A stretch of 64,000 nucleotides of DNA from Paracoccus yeei ATCC BAA-599 (GCF_000622145.1 NZ_JHWH01000002.1:248256-312255); one strand, 5' to 3'; counted from the stretch's first letter, positions 14,023-23,149 are shown. The notes: generated by a model not told the origin, from the sequence alone. Translations and numbers: made by a program.

Positions 14023-15279
14023 TCAGGCCTGTTCCAATTCGAAGGCATCATGCAGCGCCTGCACGGCCAGTTCCATATATTTGCGGTCGATCAGCACCGA
14101 AATCTTGATCTCGCTGGTGGAGATGACCTTGATGTTGATGTTTTCATCGGCCAGCGCCTTGAACATGCGGGCGGCGACGCCGGCGTGGCTGCGCATGCCG
14201 ATGCCCACGACCGAGACCTTGGCGACCTCGGGGTCCACGACCAGGTCGTCATAGGCGATATGGCCGGCGGCCTTGGCCTCTTCCATCGCCTTCTTGGCCC
14301 GGGCGACCTGGTTCACCGGGCAGGAGAAGGTCATGTCGGTGACCGATCCCGGATGATCCTCGTAGTCCTTTTCCGAGATGTTCTGCACGATCATGTCGAC
14401 GTTCACGCCGGCCTCGGCCAGCGGCGCGAAGATCGCGGCCGAGATGCCGGGCTTGTCCTCGACCGTGACCAGGGTGATCTTGGCTTCCTCGCGGGAATAG
14501 GCGACGCCGTTGACGACTTTCGATTCCATGATTTCATCCTCATCGCAGACCAGGGTGCCGCTGGTCTCGTCGGTATCCTCGAAGGAACTCAGCACCCGCA
14601 GGCGGACCTTGTAGCGCATCGCCAGTTCGACCGAACGGGTCTGCAGGACCTTGGCCCCCAGGCTCGCCAGCTCCAGCATTTCCTCGAAGGCGATCTTGTC
14701 AAGCTTGCGGGCCTTCGAGGTGATGCGCGGGTCGGTGGTATAGACCCCGTCCACATCGGTATAGATGTCGCAGCGCTCGGCGCCGAAGGCGGCGGCGAAG
14801 GCGACGGCGGTGGTGTCCGAACCGCCCCGGCCCAGCGTGGTGATGCGGCCCTCGGGCGACAGGCCCTGGAAGCCGGCGACCACAGCGACCTTCATGCCTT
14901 CGGCGAACTTCTGGTCGATGTTCTTGCGCGGGATGTCGACGAAGCGGGCCGAGCTGTGCTGCGCGGTGGTGTTGATCGGCACCTGCCAGCCCTGCCAGGA
15001 CCGCGCCGGCACGTCCATTTCCTGCAACGTCAGCGCCATCAGCCCGGCGGTCACGTTCTCGCCCGAGGCGACGACGGCGTCGTACTCGCGCGCGTCGAAC
15101 AGGGGCGAGGTCGCCTCGACCCAGCCGACCAGCTCGTTGGTCTTGCCCGACATGGCGCTGACGATGACGATGACATCATAGCCCCGCTCGACCTCGCGCT
15201 TGACCTTCAAGGCGGCGTTCTTGATGCGGTCCAGGTCGGCCACCGAAGTGCCGCCGAATTTCATCACCAGAAGCGGCAT
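14023..15279 (-). CDS. lysC: Aspartate kinase
   Basis: Phosphorylates aspartate at the head of the lysine, threonine and methionine branch. The 418-residue product has KFGGTSVAD at the N-terminus, the GRGGSDTTAVA stretch near residue 170, and two C-terminal ACT domains (from about residue 270, including the VEDKPGISAAIFAPLAEAG segment) that normally bind lysine/threonine for feedback. The ATG at 15279 follows a GGGGGGTGGGA ribosome site. The first gene of a lysC-ptsP pair. Confidence 0.97.
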   Translation of the reverse strand: MPLLVMKFGGTSVADLDRIKNAALKVKREVERGYDVIVIVSAMSGKTNELVGWVEATSPLFDAREYDAVVASGENVTAGLMALTLQEMDVPARSWQGWQVPINTTAQHSSARFVDIPRKNIDQKFAEGMKVAVVAGFQGLSPEGRITTLGRGGSDTTAVAFAAAFGAERCDIYTDVDGVYTTDPRITSKARKLDKIAFEEMLELASLGAKVLQTRSVELAMRYKVRLRVLSSFEDTDETSGTLVCDEDEIMESKVVNGVAYSREEAKITLVTVEDKPGISAAIFAPLAEAGVNVDMIVQNISEKDYEDHPGSVTDMTFSCPVNQVARAKKAMEEAKAAGHIAYDDLVVDPEVAKVSVVGIGMRSHAGVAARMFKALADENINIKVISTSEIKISVLIDRKYMELAVQALHDAFELEQA

Positions 15280-15473
15280 TCCCACCCCCCAGCCTCTCAG
15301 GATTTCAGGGGGGCCTTCTATGGGGCGCACGGAAAAAGGGCAAGGGCCGAACGGCGGCCGCAGGCGCGGCGGGGCGTGGAAAAATCGCCGCGGCCGTTTG
15401 GCGTTAGCGTTTGATTAACCAATGCGTGCCAAGAACGCGGGAAACGACCACGCGGCAAGGGGCAGAGGCGACC

Positions 15474-17210
15474 ATGGCAGAACAGCACTTCGAAACCGTC
15501 AAGGCGCAGGTCAAGCTGGTGATCTGGGACCTGGACGAAACGCTTTGGCGCGGCACCCTGTCCGAGGAAGGCATCCAGCCCGTCCAGGCCCATCTCGACA
15601 TGGTGCGCACACTGGTCGATCGCGGCATCATGTGCTCGATCTGCTCGAAGAACGACTTCGCCCAGGCGCGTGCCGCCGTCGAGTCGCTGGGTATCTGGGA
15701 TCTGTTCGTCTTTCCCCATATCGCCTGGTCGCCCAAGGGGCAGGCCATTGCCCAGATGATCGACGAGATGGGCCTGCGCGCCGAAAACGTGCTGTTTCTG
15801 GACGACAACCACCTGAACCTGGAAGAATCGCTGTTCTTCAGCCCCGGGCTGATGACGGTCGATGCCTCGCGCGCCGACCTGCCCGCGCTTCTGGACCTGC
15901 CCCAGCTTCAGGGCAAGGACGACCGCAGCCATTCGCGGCTGGCCCAGTACAAGGTGATGGAACAGAAAAAGGATGAACGCGAAAATTCGGGCCTGACGAA
16001 TGCCGACTTTCTGCGCCAGTCCCAGATCAAGATCAGGATCATCACCGATGTGGAAAACCACATGGACCGGGTGCTGGAAATCCTGAACCGCACCAACCAG
16101 CTGAACTTCACCAAGGTGCGCGCCAACACGCCCGAGGAACGCAAGGCACTCGAGGCGCTGCTGGCCGTCTCGGGGATGCACGCGGGGCTGGTCGAGGTGC
16201 AGGACCGCTATGGCGATTACGGCGTCGTGGGCTTTTTCTGCGTGCGGACCAAGTTTTCCGGCACCACCGTCCATCACTTTGCGTTCTCGTGCCGCACCCT
16301 CAACATGGGGGTCGAGCAATGGGTCTGGCAGCACCTGAACCGGCCCGAATTCGATGTGGTGGGCCCGGTCGCCAGCAAGCTGACCGACCATGGCGAGATC
16401 GACTGGATCACCGAGGTCACCGATTTCGAATCCGGCGCCAACCAGCTCGAGGAACGGCGCCTGTGCCTGGTCGGGGGTTGCGACCTTTTGCAGGTCAGCT
16501 TCTATTGCGGCACCAACCGCGACGAATTCGTGAACAAGCCCGACGATCAGCGCATGCTGGTGCGCCACGACGACGTGGGCTTCATCCTGAACCCGCGCGA
16601 CAAGTCCCTGAAGCACTCCTATGCCCTGCGCCATCTGGTCGGCCAAAGCTACGAAGACATGCTGGCCTTCGACCGCTCGGTCCGGGAATCGGACCTGATC
16701 CTGCTTTCGCTCTATTTCTCGGTGCCGTCGGACCTGTTCTTCACCTATGGCGGCAAGGCGTGGGGCGGCGAATACTGGGCCACGATCCCGCCGCGCCGCT
16801 TCAAGAAGCTGATGAAGGATCCCGAGCTTGCCGCGCGCTTCGCCAAGGAGATGTATCACCGCCGCCTGACCCTTGACGAGCGGCTGGACCTGACCCGGCT
16901 ATGCCTGGAACGGGTGGACGGGCTGCGCCGCCCCGACTCGCCGCTGTTCATCCTTTCGGCCGTCAGCGACCATGGCGAGCAGGCCGAGCGCACTCGCGAC
17001 ATCCGCCTGTCCTACAACGCCATGTGCCGCGATTTTTGCGCCGCGACGCCGAACAGCCATTTCATCGACGTGGACCGCCTGCTTGCCCCCGAGGAGTTCG
17101 TGGACAGCGACCATTACACCCGCACCGGCTATTTCAAGATCGCCGAGTTCGTGAACAGCTATGCCCGCACCGCCGGACAGGCCGCCCTGCCCGGCCACCG
17201 CGCGGCATGA
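15474..17210 (+). CDS. FkbH-like HAD-IIIC / GNAT-like / SGNH-like three-part protein
   Basis: A 578-residue protein. Residues about 12-180 are a HAD-IIIC phosphatase domain with DLDETLWRG, CSKND and FLDDN motifs, as in FkbH proteins that load glyceryl units onto carriers. About 190-320 looks like the GNAT-type half of FkbH (DRYGDYGVVGFF, FAFSCRTLNMGVE). From about 330 on, LVGGCDLLQ in place of GDSL and a terminal SDHYTRTGY (Asp-x-His) suggest an SGNH-hydrolase-like domain with Cys where the catalytic Ser would be. The ATG at 15474 is chosen by homology. It overlaps the next gene by four bases. No carrier protein, PKS or NRPS gene is nearby, so the substrate is unknown. Confidence 0.7.
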   Translation: MAEQHFETVKAQVKLVIWDLDETLWRGTLSEEGIQPVQAHLDMVRTLVDRGIMCSICSKNDFAQARAAVESLGIWDLFVFPHIAWSPKGQAIAQMIDEMGLRAENVLFLDDNHLNLEESLFFSPGLMTVDASRADLPALLDLPQLQGKDDRSHSRLAQYKVMEQKKDERENSGLTNADFLRQSQIKIRIITDVENHMDRVLEILNRTNQLNFTKVRANTPEERKALEALLAVSGMHAGLVEVQDRYGDYGVVGFFCVRTKFSGTTVHHFAFSCRTLNMGVEQWVWQHLNRPEFDVVGPVASKLTDHGEIDWITEVTDFESGANQLEERRLCLVGGCDLLQVSFYCGTNRDEFVNKPDDQRMLVRHDDVGFILNPRDKSLKHSYALRHLVGQSYEDMLAFDRSVRESDLILLSLYFSVPSDLFFTYGGKAWGGEYWATIPPRRFKKLMKDPELAARFAKEMYHRRLTLDERLDLTRLCLERVDGLRRPDSPLFILSAVSDHGEQAERTRDIRLSYNAMCRDFCAATPNSHFIDVDRLLAPEEFVDSDHYTRTGYFKIAEFVNSYARTAGQAALPGHRAA

Positions 17211-18193
17211 CGGGGGCGATGCAGGACCGCGGTGCCGCGCCGGCCCATCTGCGGCAGGCGCCGCCGCAGCCCAGGCTGCTGTTCGACGGCGACCATCTGC
17301 AACTGCTCTACCTGCCGGGTGCCGCGCCCCTGACGCTGCTGACCTTCGACATCATGCATGCCCGCGCCAATGGCCGGAGCGCCTTCGCGCGCCGGCTGTG
17401 CGAACGGAACGGCTTTACCTTGCTGGGCGTGGTGCCCAAGCATCCCTGCTGGTATCCCCGCCTGGAAATCGCCCGGATCGCCGACCAGTGCCGGACGCTC
17501 GCGCGCGGGGGCACCATCGCCTATGGCGCCTCGATGGGCGGCTACGGGGCGCTGCGCTGGGGCCGCTTCCTGGGGGCGGACCATGTGCTGGCCTGCAGCC
17601 CGCAGATCACCATCGACCCGCGCGAGACGGGGGACCACGACCGGCGCTATGTGCGCTTCTTCGATCCGGCCCTGCACCGGGACATGCGCGTGCGCCCCGA
17701 ACACCTGCCCGAACGCGCCGCGCTGCTTTACGACCCGCGCTTTCGCTTCGACCGCTTCCAGGCCGGCCTGATCGCGGGCGCCCCGGGGCTGGGGATGATC
17801 GCCCTGCCCCATGCGGCGCATGGCACGGCGGCCTGCCTTGCCGGGTCGCTTCCCGCCCGCGCCGCCTTCGATCTGCTGGTGCAGGCCGAGACAGAGGCCC
17901 TGCGCCGCCTCCTGCTGGCCCGGCGCAAGACGGTTCCGACCTATCGCCTGGAACTGGCGGCGACCGCCCTGCGCCGGAACCGCCCTGCCCTGGCCGAGGC
18001 GTTGGCCGCCCCGACACGCGGGACGAATCCGACCGGCTACCACCTGCTGATGGCGCGCCAGCGCCTTGCGCTGCATGACCCCGCAGGCGCCGAGGAGCAT
18101 TATCGCGCGGTCCTGGCGCTGAAGCCGGATCACGCCATCGCCCGGCTGCGGCTGGACAAGCTGCGCGCCGTGCGCGACCGCAGCGCCGCCTGA
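17207..18193 (+). CDS. Alpha/beta-hydrolase-like protein with helical tail
   Basis: A 328-residue protein with a nucleophile elbow YGASMGGYGALR (Ser109) and a late ALPHAAHGTA with candidate His, consistent with an alpha/beta hydrolase or esterase. The last 60 residues (LMARQRLALHDPAGAEEHYRA and on) look like one or two TPR-type helix pairs. The ATG overlaps the stop of the FkbH-like gene (ATGA), so both are made together and probably act on the same compound. No signal peptide is evident. The exact family is not recognised. Confidence 0.65.
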   Translation: MTGAMQDRGAAPAHLRQAPPQPRLLFDGDHLQLLYLPGAAPLTLLTFDIMHARANGRSAFARRLCERNGFTLLGVVPKHPCWYPRLEIARIADQCRTLARGGTIAYGASMGGYGALRWGRFLGADHVLACSPQITIDPRETGDHDRRYVRFFDPALHRDMRVRPEHLPERAALLYDPRFRFDRFQAGLIAGAPGLGMIALPHAAHGTAACLAGSLPARAAFDLLVQAETEALRRLLLARRKTVPTYRLELAATALRRNRPALAEALAAPTRGTNPTGYHLLMARQRLALHDPAGAEEHYRAVLALKPDHAIARLRLDKLRAVRDRSAA

Positions 18194-18209
18194 TCCAGAA
18201 AGGCATCCA

Positions 18210-18245
18210 GATATATCTTGATTTTCGATATATCGGGATTATACG
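18210..18245 (+). promoter_or_regulatory. Repeated GATATATC palindromes and promoter of the PadR-SIP gene
   Basis: GATATATC occurs at 18210-18217 and again at 18227-18234, separated by nine bases; each is self-palindromic, so the whole is also an inverted repeat. A candidate -35 (TTGATT, 18218-18223) and -10 (TATACG, 18240-18245, spacer 16) overlap it. The ATG is only six bases after this -10, which would make the transcript nearly leaderless. Likely the operator for self-regulation by the encoded PadR domain. Confidence 0.55.
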
Positions 18246-18251
18246 GGCGGC

Positions 18252-19514
18252 ATGAAGCAGCCCGACCATGCCGAACGCCGCCCCGGCCGCCGCGGGCGCA
18301 GCCCCCTGGATTACGGAGAGCTGCGCCTGTTCCTGCTGACGATCATCGCGGATCGCCCCAGCCACGGCTATGAGCTGATCAAGGCGATCGAGGAGCGCAC
18401 GGGCGGCCATTACATCCCCAGCCCCGGCGCGATCTATCCCAATCTCTCCTGGCTCGAGGACCTGGGCCTTGTCACGGTGCAGCCCCAAGGCGGGCGCAAG
18501 TGCTATGCCATCACTCCCGAGGGCCGCGCCTTCCTGGCCGCCAACCGCCCCGCAATCGGGGCGATCCTGGTCCGCGACTGGACCGTTCCGACGGGCGATC
18601 CGGTTCGGGCGGGAATGCAGGCGCTGAAATCCGCGCTGGCCACCGTCCTGGCCGGACCCGAGGATCCCGCCCGCCTCTCGGCCATCGCAGACCTGCTGCA
18701 AACCACCGCCCGGGCGATCCGGGAGAGTGCCCCGCCCCGGCGAAACGACACCGAACAAGGGATTTCCGTCACGATGGAACAGATCACCACCCGCCACCGC
18801 TTCGACATTCGCCGCCGCCCTCTTGTCGTGCGGGACAAGACCCGCGTCACGCCGCAGATGATCCGGCTGGTCCTGGCCGGCGATGACCTGGCCGATTTCC
18901 AAAGCCCGGCGCCCGACGACCACGTCAAGCTGCTGATCGACGGTCCGGGGGGTGAGCCGGTGATGCGCGAATACACCCCGCGCGCCTTCGACCCCCAGGC
19001 CGGGACGCTGACCATCGACTTTGCCGTGCATGAGGCGGGACCAGCGACGCAATGGGCCGTCGATGCGGCACCGGGCGACCGGCTGACGGTCGCGGGCCCG
19101 CGCGGCTCGACGGTGATCGCGCCGGTCTTTGACTGGTGGCTGCTGATCGGCGACGAAACCGCCCTGCCCGCGATGGGCCGCTGGGTCGAGGGCATGGCCC
19201 AGGGCGCCGCCGTCACCACGCTTGGCCTGGTTACCGGCCCGGCAGAGGAGCAGCACTGGCAGACCCTGGCGAACCATGTCGCGCATTGGTGCCACCGCGC
19301 CGATCCCGCCGATCCGCAGGCCGCGGCCTCTGCCGTGGCCGGGCTGGACCTGCCCGAAGGCCGGGGCTTTGTCTGGATCGCCGCCGAGGCCGGCGTCGCG
19401 CGCCACATCCGCGACCATTTCCTGACCGCGCGCAACCACCCGCGCCACTGGCTCAAGGCCGCCGGATACTGGACCGCGGGCAAGGCGGACACCTCGGACA
19501 AGACCTTGGAGTGA
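18252..19514 (+). CDS. PadR-family regulator fused to siderophore-interacting flavoreductase
   Basis: One 420-residue ORF holding two proteins that are usually separate. Residues about 20-95 are a PadR winged helix ([19 protein letters not shown], then [16 protein letters not shown] and the [11 protein letters not shown] wing). Residues about 180-418 are a siderophore-interacting protein: FAD site R239-x-[14 protein letters not shown], and the terminal [12 protein letters not shown]. In Escherichia coli the corresponding pair is NfeR (YqjI) and NfeF (YqjH), a ferric-siderophore reductase and its regulator. The Cys/His-rich metal-binding N-terminus of NfeR is absent here. An internal ATG at 18771 preceded by AAGGGA could yield the reductase alone. 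Confidence 0.85.
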   Translation: MKQPDHAERRPGRRGRSPLDYGELRLFLLTIIADRPSHGYELIKAIEERTGGHYIPSPGAIYPNLSWLEDLGLVTVQPQGGRKCYAITPEGRAFLAANRPAIGAILVRDWTVPTGDPVRAGMQALKSALATVLAGPEDPARLSAIADLLQTTARAIRESAPPRRNDTEQGISVTMEQITTRHRFDIRRRPLVVRDKTRVTPQMIRLVLAGDDLADFQSPAPDDHVKLLIDGPGGEPVMREYTPRAFDPQAGTLTIDFAVHEAGPATQWAVDAAPGDRLTVAGPRGSTVIAPVFDWWLLIGDETALPAMGRWVEGMAQGAAVTTLGLVTGPAEEQHWQTLANHVAHWCHRADPADPQAAASAVAGLDLPEGRGFVWIAAEAGVARHIRDHFLTARNHPRHWLKAAGYWTAGKADTSDKTLE

Positions 19515-19596
19515 CCGGGACAATCGGACAAGGAGTCACACGCTCGGCATGGCCATCACCTTGCCCGCAAGGCTCGGCAAAGGGCGAAGCGGAGAC

Positions 19597-19673
19597 TGGT
19601 CGGGGCGAGAGGATTCGAACCTCCGGCCTACGGTACCCAAAACCGTCGCGCTACCAGGCTGCGCTACGCCCCG
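19597..19673 (-). tRNA. tRNA-Pro (anticodon TGG)
   Basis: A full cloverleaf on the minus strand: acceptor CGGGGCG pairs with CGCCCCG, the D arm contains AGCCTGGTA, the anticodon stem ACGGT/ACCGT encloses loop TTTGGGT (anticodon TGG), and the T loop is TTCGAAT. The discriminator A (19600) is followed by an encoded CCA (19597-19599). 77 nt. Confidence 0.97.
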
Positions 19674-19725
19674 AACCTAGGGCTGTCTAGCGACTTGAGC
19701 GCGCGGGGAAAAGCGGAATCTGCCG

Positions 19726-20223
19726 CTATCCGCCGCAGGGCGCAAGCGCCCTGTCCTGGGGCAGCCCGGGATGGGCCAGCGCCATGCCGGGGCGGATTCC
19801 CAGCCGGGCGGCGTCGCCGCCGGGCAGTTCCAGCACCATCAGCCGCTCGGGTGCGGGATCGCCGATTGCCGCCCCCGGGATCGAGGTTTCGTCCAGCGGG
19901 CGGGCCATGGGATGGACGTGGCGCACCTCGCCCCGCGCATCCAGAAAGACCATGTCCAGGGGAATCAGCGTGTTGCGCATCCAGAAGCTGACCCGCTGCG
20001 GGGCTTCATAGATGAAAAGCATGCCCGTGCCCGGGGCCAGGTGGCGCCGGAACATCAGCCCCCGGGCGCGTTCCTGCGGATCGTCGGCGATTTCGACCGG
20101 CACCGTGACCGGCACGGCACCGCCCAGGAAAACCGCCCGGTCGGGACGGCAACTTTCAGACTGGGCCTTGGCTGCGTGCCCCATGCACAGGGCCAGGGCG
20201 ATGACTGCAGCCTTCCATTTCAT
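19726..20223 (-). CDS. DUF192 family exported protein
   Basis: A 165-residue protein with a signal peptide (MKWKAAVIALALCMGHAAKA) and a DUF192 domain over most of the rest. Family hallmarks are RARGLMFRRHL (about 53-63), GMLFIYEAPQRVSFWMRNTLIPLDMVF cut by turns (about 66-92), and an ELPGGDAARLGI close. The function of DUF192 is not known. The ATG overlaps the stop of the cold-shock gene by four bases, so the two are cotranslated. Confidence 0.85.
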   Translation of the reverse strand: MKWKAAVIALALCMGHAAKAQSESCRPDRAVFLGGAVPVTVPVEIADDPQERARGLMFRRHLAPGTGMLFIYEAPQRVSFWMRNTLIPLDMVFLDARGEVRHVHPMARPLDETSIPGAAIGDPAPERLMVLELPGGDAARLGIRPGMALAHPGLPQDRALAPCGG

Positions 20224-20813
20224 ACCGCGCCCGCGACAAGCCGCAGTTTAGCGAGCGCGGCTGCCCCCCCCAACTGGGCACCCTTCGCCTCGTGGGCGGC
20301 ACGCTCCCAAGACAGGATCTGGGCGGCCATCATCCCCCGCCGGCCATCCACCACGCGCAGGGCGATCGCCTCGCCCACGGCAAGATCGGCAAAGCCGGAG
20401 TGGCGCAGAACCTCGATATGCAGAAAGACATCGGCCTTCTGCTCGAAGATGTTCGCAAAGCCGAACCCCTTGGCCTTGTCGAACCACTTCACGCGGGCGG
20501 GCAGCAGCGGCAGCCGCGCCACCTCCTCGGGCGTGGCCGAGCACAGGTCGGCGATGGCGGGCATGGGCTCGGCAGCGGGCGGCTCGATCGAGAGCACCTC
20601 GACCGCCTGCACGCCCCGCGGCGTCTGCTGAACCATGGCCCGGACGCGCGCGCCCTCGGCCACCGAGCTTTGGCCGAAGTTGCGCAGCACGTTGGCGTGC
20701 AGCAGGATATCGGCGCCCCCCTCGGGGTCGGTCAGGAAGCCAAACCCCTTGGCCCCGTCGAACCATTTCACGACGCCGGCGACTTCTCGCTGCTGCTCGT
20801 CGTTATCGTTCAT
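20220..20813 (-). CDS. Double cold-shock-domain protein
   Basis: A 197-residue protein with two cold-shock domains: VVKWFDGAKGFGFLTDPEGGADILLH (split here only by description; residues about 12-37) and RVKWFDKAKGFGF with DVFLHIEVL (about 105-135). Both keep the RNP1 (KGFGF) motif; RNP2 is ILLH/VFLH. Double-CSD proteins are common in alphaproteobacteria and bind single-stranded nucleic acid. The ATG at 20813 gives an N-terminus of MNDNDEQQ. The 144-bp gap before it is AT-richer than its surroundings. Confidence 0.88.
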   Translation of the reverse strand: MNDNDEQQREVAGVVKWFDGAKGFGFLTDPEGGADILLHANVLRNFGQSSVAEGARVRAMVQQTPRGVQAVEVLSIEPPAAEPMPAIADLCSATPEEVARLPLLPARVKWFDKAKGFGFANIFEQKADVFLHIEVLRHSGFADLAVGEAIALRVVDGRRGMMAAQILSWERAAHEAKGAQLGGAAALAKLRLVAGAV

Positions 20814-20957
20814 TTGCTTTGTTATCCCATTCGAAAGAAAAACCGTCTCAACCAAGCTTCAGTCCAATACCCCTTTACCCAGGGCAGAGGCAAACTGAAC
20901 GGACCGGGCTTATCATAAGTCAGGTTTTCCATACCATGAGCAAATCAACCTCCGGCA

Positions 20958-21620
20958 TCAAGGGCTAAGACGCTCGACAGACCAGAATCTTGCGTCCGAT
21001 TCGGACTTATCGGACAGGATATCGCTGCCCTGCCTGCCGTTTTCATAAGCAATCCAACGGAATCTGTCATGCAGTCTGAACGCGCCATCGGCCCAGAATT
21101 CGATCTGCACCGGGCGAATCCGGTATCCCCCCCAGTGCGGAGGCCGGGATGGGTTCAACCCAAGATTGATGCTTTGGCGCGCGACATCGGCCAGCAGCGC
21201 GTTGCGGCTTTCCAGGGGGCGGCTCTGGCGCGAAACCCAAGCGCCGATCCGCGACTGCAGGGGACGCGAGCGGTAATAGGCGTCCGCCTGCGCATCGTCA
21301 ACGCGACTGACATGGCCGCGCACGCGAATCTGGCGGCGCAGCGATTTCCAGTGCAGCACGAAGGCCGCGACCCCGGTCGCCTCGATCTGGCAGCCCTTGG
21401 CGCTTTCGAAATTGGTGTAGAAGACGAAGGCGCCGTCCGCGCCGGCGCCCTCGATCTCTTTCAACAGCACCATGCGCACATCGGGCAGGCCGTCGGCATC
21501 CACCGTGGCCAGGGCGATGGCGTTGGGGTCGTTGGGCTCGGTCCGCTCGGCCTCGGCCAGCCAGGCCCGAGCGATGGCAAAGGGGTCGTCCCCGGCGAAT
21601 ATTCCCGACCGATCTGTCAT
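20958..21620 (-). CDS. pdxH: Pyridoxamine 5'-phosphate oxidase
   Basis: FMN enzyme that makes pyridoxal 5'-phosphate. The 220-residue product has [30 protein letters not shown] and the [10 protein letters not shown] stretch that contacts FMN and substrate, then a terminal VERLSP. Between HDRF and VERLSP there are about 27 residues instead of about 11 in Escherichia coli, an insertion of some 15 residues encoded by lower-GC DNA. Divergent from fabI. Confidence 0.93.
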   Translation of the reverse strand: MTDRSGIFAGDDPFAIARAWLAEAERTEPNDPNAIALATVDADGLPDVRMVLLKEIEGAGADGAFVFYTNFESAKGCQIEATGVAAFVLHWKSLRRQIRVRGHVSRVDDAQADAYYRSRPLQSRIGAWVSRQSRPLESRNALLADVARQSINLGLNPSRPPHWGGYRIRPVQIEFWADGAFRLHDRFRWIAYENGRQGSDILSDKSESDARFWSVERLSP

Positions 21621-21703
21621 GGCAGCGCAATCACCGACACTTGATGCCCCCTTGCAGTTGTCCTAATCCTGCTGAAAACCGAAGAAGCGCGAGGGGCAGC
21701 ATC

Positions 21704-22531
21704 ATGTCAAGTGAAGCCGGTATGGGGCTGATGAAAGGGCGGCGCGGCCTCATCATGGGGCTGGCCAACGACAAGTCGATCGCCTGGGGCATCGCCAAGG
21801 CGCTGGCGGACCAGGGGGCGGAACTCGCGTTCTCGTATCAGGGCGAGGCGCTGAAGCGCCGGGTCGCGCCGCTGGCGGCGCAGCTGGGTTCGGACCTGCT
21901 GGCCGAATGCGACGTGTCCGACGAGGCGTCCATCGACGCGCTGTTCGCCACGCTGGCGGAGCGCTGGGACAGCATGGATTTCATCGTCCATGCCATCGGC
22001 TTTTCCGACAAGGACCAGCTGCGCGGCCGCTATGCCGACACCACGCGCGACAACTTCCTGATGACGATGGACATTTCCGTCTATTCCTTCACCGCCGTGG
22101 CGCGCCGTGCCGCAGCCATGATGCCCAATGGCGGGTCGATGCTGACGCTGACCTATTACGGCGCCGAGCGCGTCATGCCGCATTACAACGTCATGGGCGT
22201 CGCCAAGGCCGCGCTGGAGGCGTCGGTGCGCTATCTGGCCGAGGACCTGGGCAAGGACGGCATCCGCGTCAACGCGATCAGCGCGGGGCCGATCAAGACG
22301 CTGGCCGCCTCGGGCATCGGCGATTTCCGCTATATCCTGAAATGGAACGAGCTGAACTCGCCGCTGCGACGCAACGTCAGCCAGGACGAGGTCGGCAAGT
22401 CTGCGCTGTATCTGCTGTCGGACCTGGGTTCGGGCGTGACAGGGGAAACGCATCATGTCGACTCGGGCTATCATATCGTCGGGATGAAGGCGGTGGACGC
22501 CCCCGACATCGCCACGACGAAAAAGGAATAG
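21704..22531 (+). CDS. fabI: Enoyl-[acyl-carrier-protein] reductase (NADH)
   Basis: Last step of each fatty-acid elongation round. The 275-residue SDR protein has the nucleotide motif GLANDKSIAWGIAKAL near residue 20, SYQGEAL, and the catalytic Tyr-x6-Lys in YNVMGVAKAALE (about 160-172), with SAGPIKTLAASGI after it. The ATG at 21704 follows GAGGGGC; the frame is open to 21641 without a better start. First gene of a plus-strand run with 9-bp gaps. Confidence 0.96.
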   Translation: MSSEAGMGLMKGRRGLIMGLANDKSIAWGIAKALADQGAELAFSYQGEALKRRVAPLAAQLGSDLLAECDVSDEASIDALFATLAERWDSMDFIVHAIGFSDKDQLRGRYADTTRDNFLMTMDISVYSFTAVARRAAAMMPNGGSMLTLTYYGAERVMPHYNVMGVAKAALEASVRYLAEDLGKDGIRVNAISAGPIKTLAASGIGDFRYILKWNELNSPLRRNVSQDEVGKSALYLLSDLGSGVTGETHHVDSGYHIVGMKAVDAPDIATTKKE

Positions 22532-22540
22532 CCCCCCGGA

Positions 22541-23140
22541 ATGACCGTCGAGCAAGTCATCGCGCTTGTCTCGGCGCTGTCGCTGGCGATCCTGACGCCG
22601 GGGCCTTCGATCATCGCGACGATCCAGACGGCGCTGGCGCATGGCCGCGAGCGTGCCCTGCCCTATGCGCTGGGGCTGGCCTGCGGCGCCTCGCTGTGGT
22701 GCGTCTTTGCGCTGCTGGGGCTGGCGGTGGTCTTTCGGCTGCATCCGGGATGGTTCGCGGCGCTGAAGGTGTTCGGCGGCTTTTACCTGCTGTGGTTCGC
22801 CTGGCGGCTGTGGGCCGCGTCCTCGCGCCCGCTGCCGCCCGCCGCCTCGGGGTCGCGGGGCTTTTTCGGCGGCATCGCCCTGAACCTGTCGAACCCAAAG
22901 CCCGCGCTGTTCTATGCGGCGCTGATCCTGTCGGTCTTTCCCGCCGCCATGTCCGGCCGGCAGCAGGCGACGCTCTATGCGATCTGCCTGACGACCGAAC
23001 TGTTCTGGTACGCCCTGGTCGCCGTTCTGATGTCGACAGCCGCCATGCGCGCGCGCTATTTTGCCGCGAAGTTCTGGATCGACCGGGCGGCCAGCCTTGC
23101 CATGGCGGCATTGGGCATCCTGTTGATCGTCAAGCATTAA
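22541..23140 (+). CDS. LysE/RhtB-family amino-acid exporter
   Basis: A 199-residue membrane protein with about six hydrophobic segments. The LAILTPGPSIIATIQTAL segment near the N-terminus (TPGP) and GIALNLSNPKPALFYAAL in the middle are the LysE-family signatures. It should export an amino acid or related small molecule; the substrate cannot be read. It sits 9 bp after fabI and 9 bp before gpt. Confidence 0.9.
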   Translation: MTVEQVIALVSALSLAILTPGPSIIATIQTALAHGRERALPYALGLACGASLWCVFALLGLAVVFRLHPGWFAALKVFGGFYLLWFAWRLWAASSRPLPPAASGSRGFFGGIALNLSNPKPALFYAALILSVFPAAMSGRQQATLYAICLTTELFWYALVAVLMSTAAMRARYFAAKFWIDRAASLAMAALGILLIVKH

Positions 23141-23149
23141 GGAGCCAGC

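Noticed and set aside
19559..19572. Terminator downstream of tRNA-Pro (CCTTGCCCGCAAGG)
   Set aside because: The stem is short and has no T-run; not supported.
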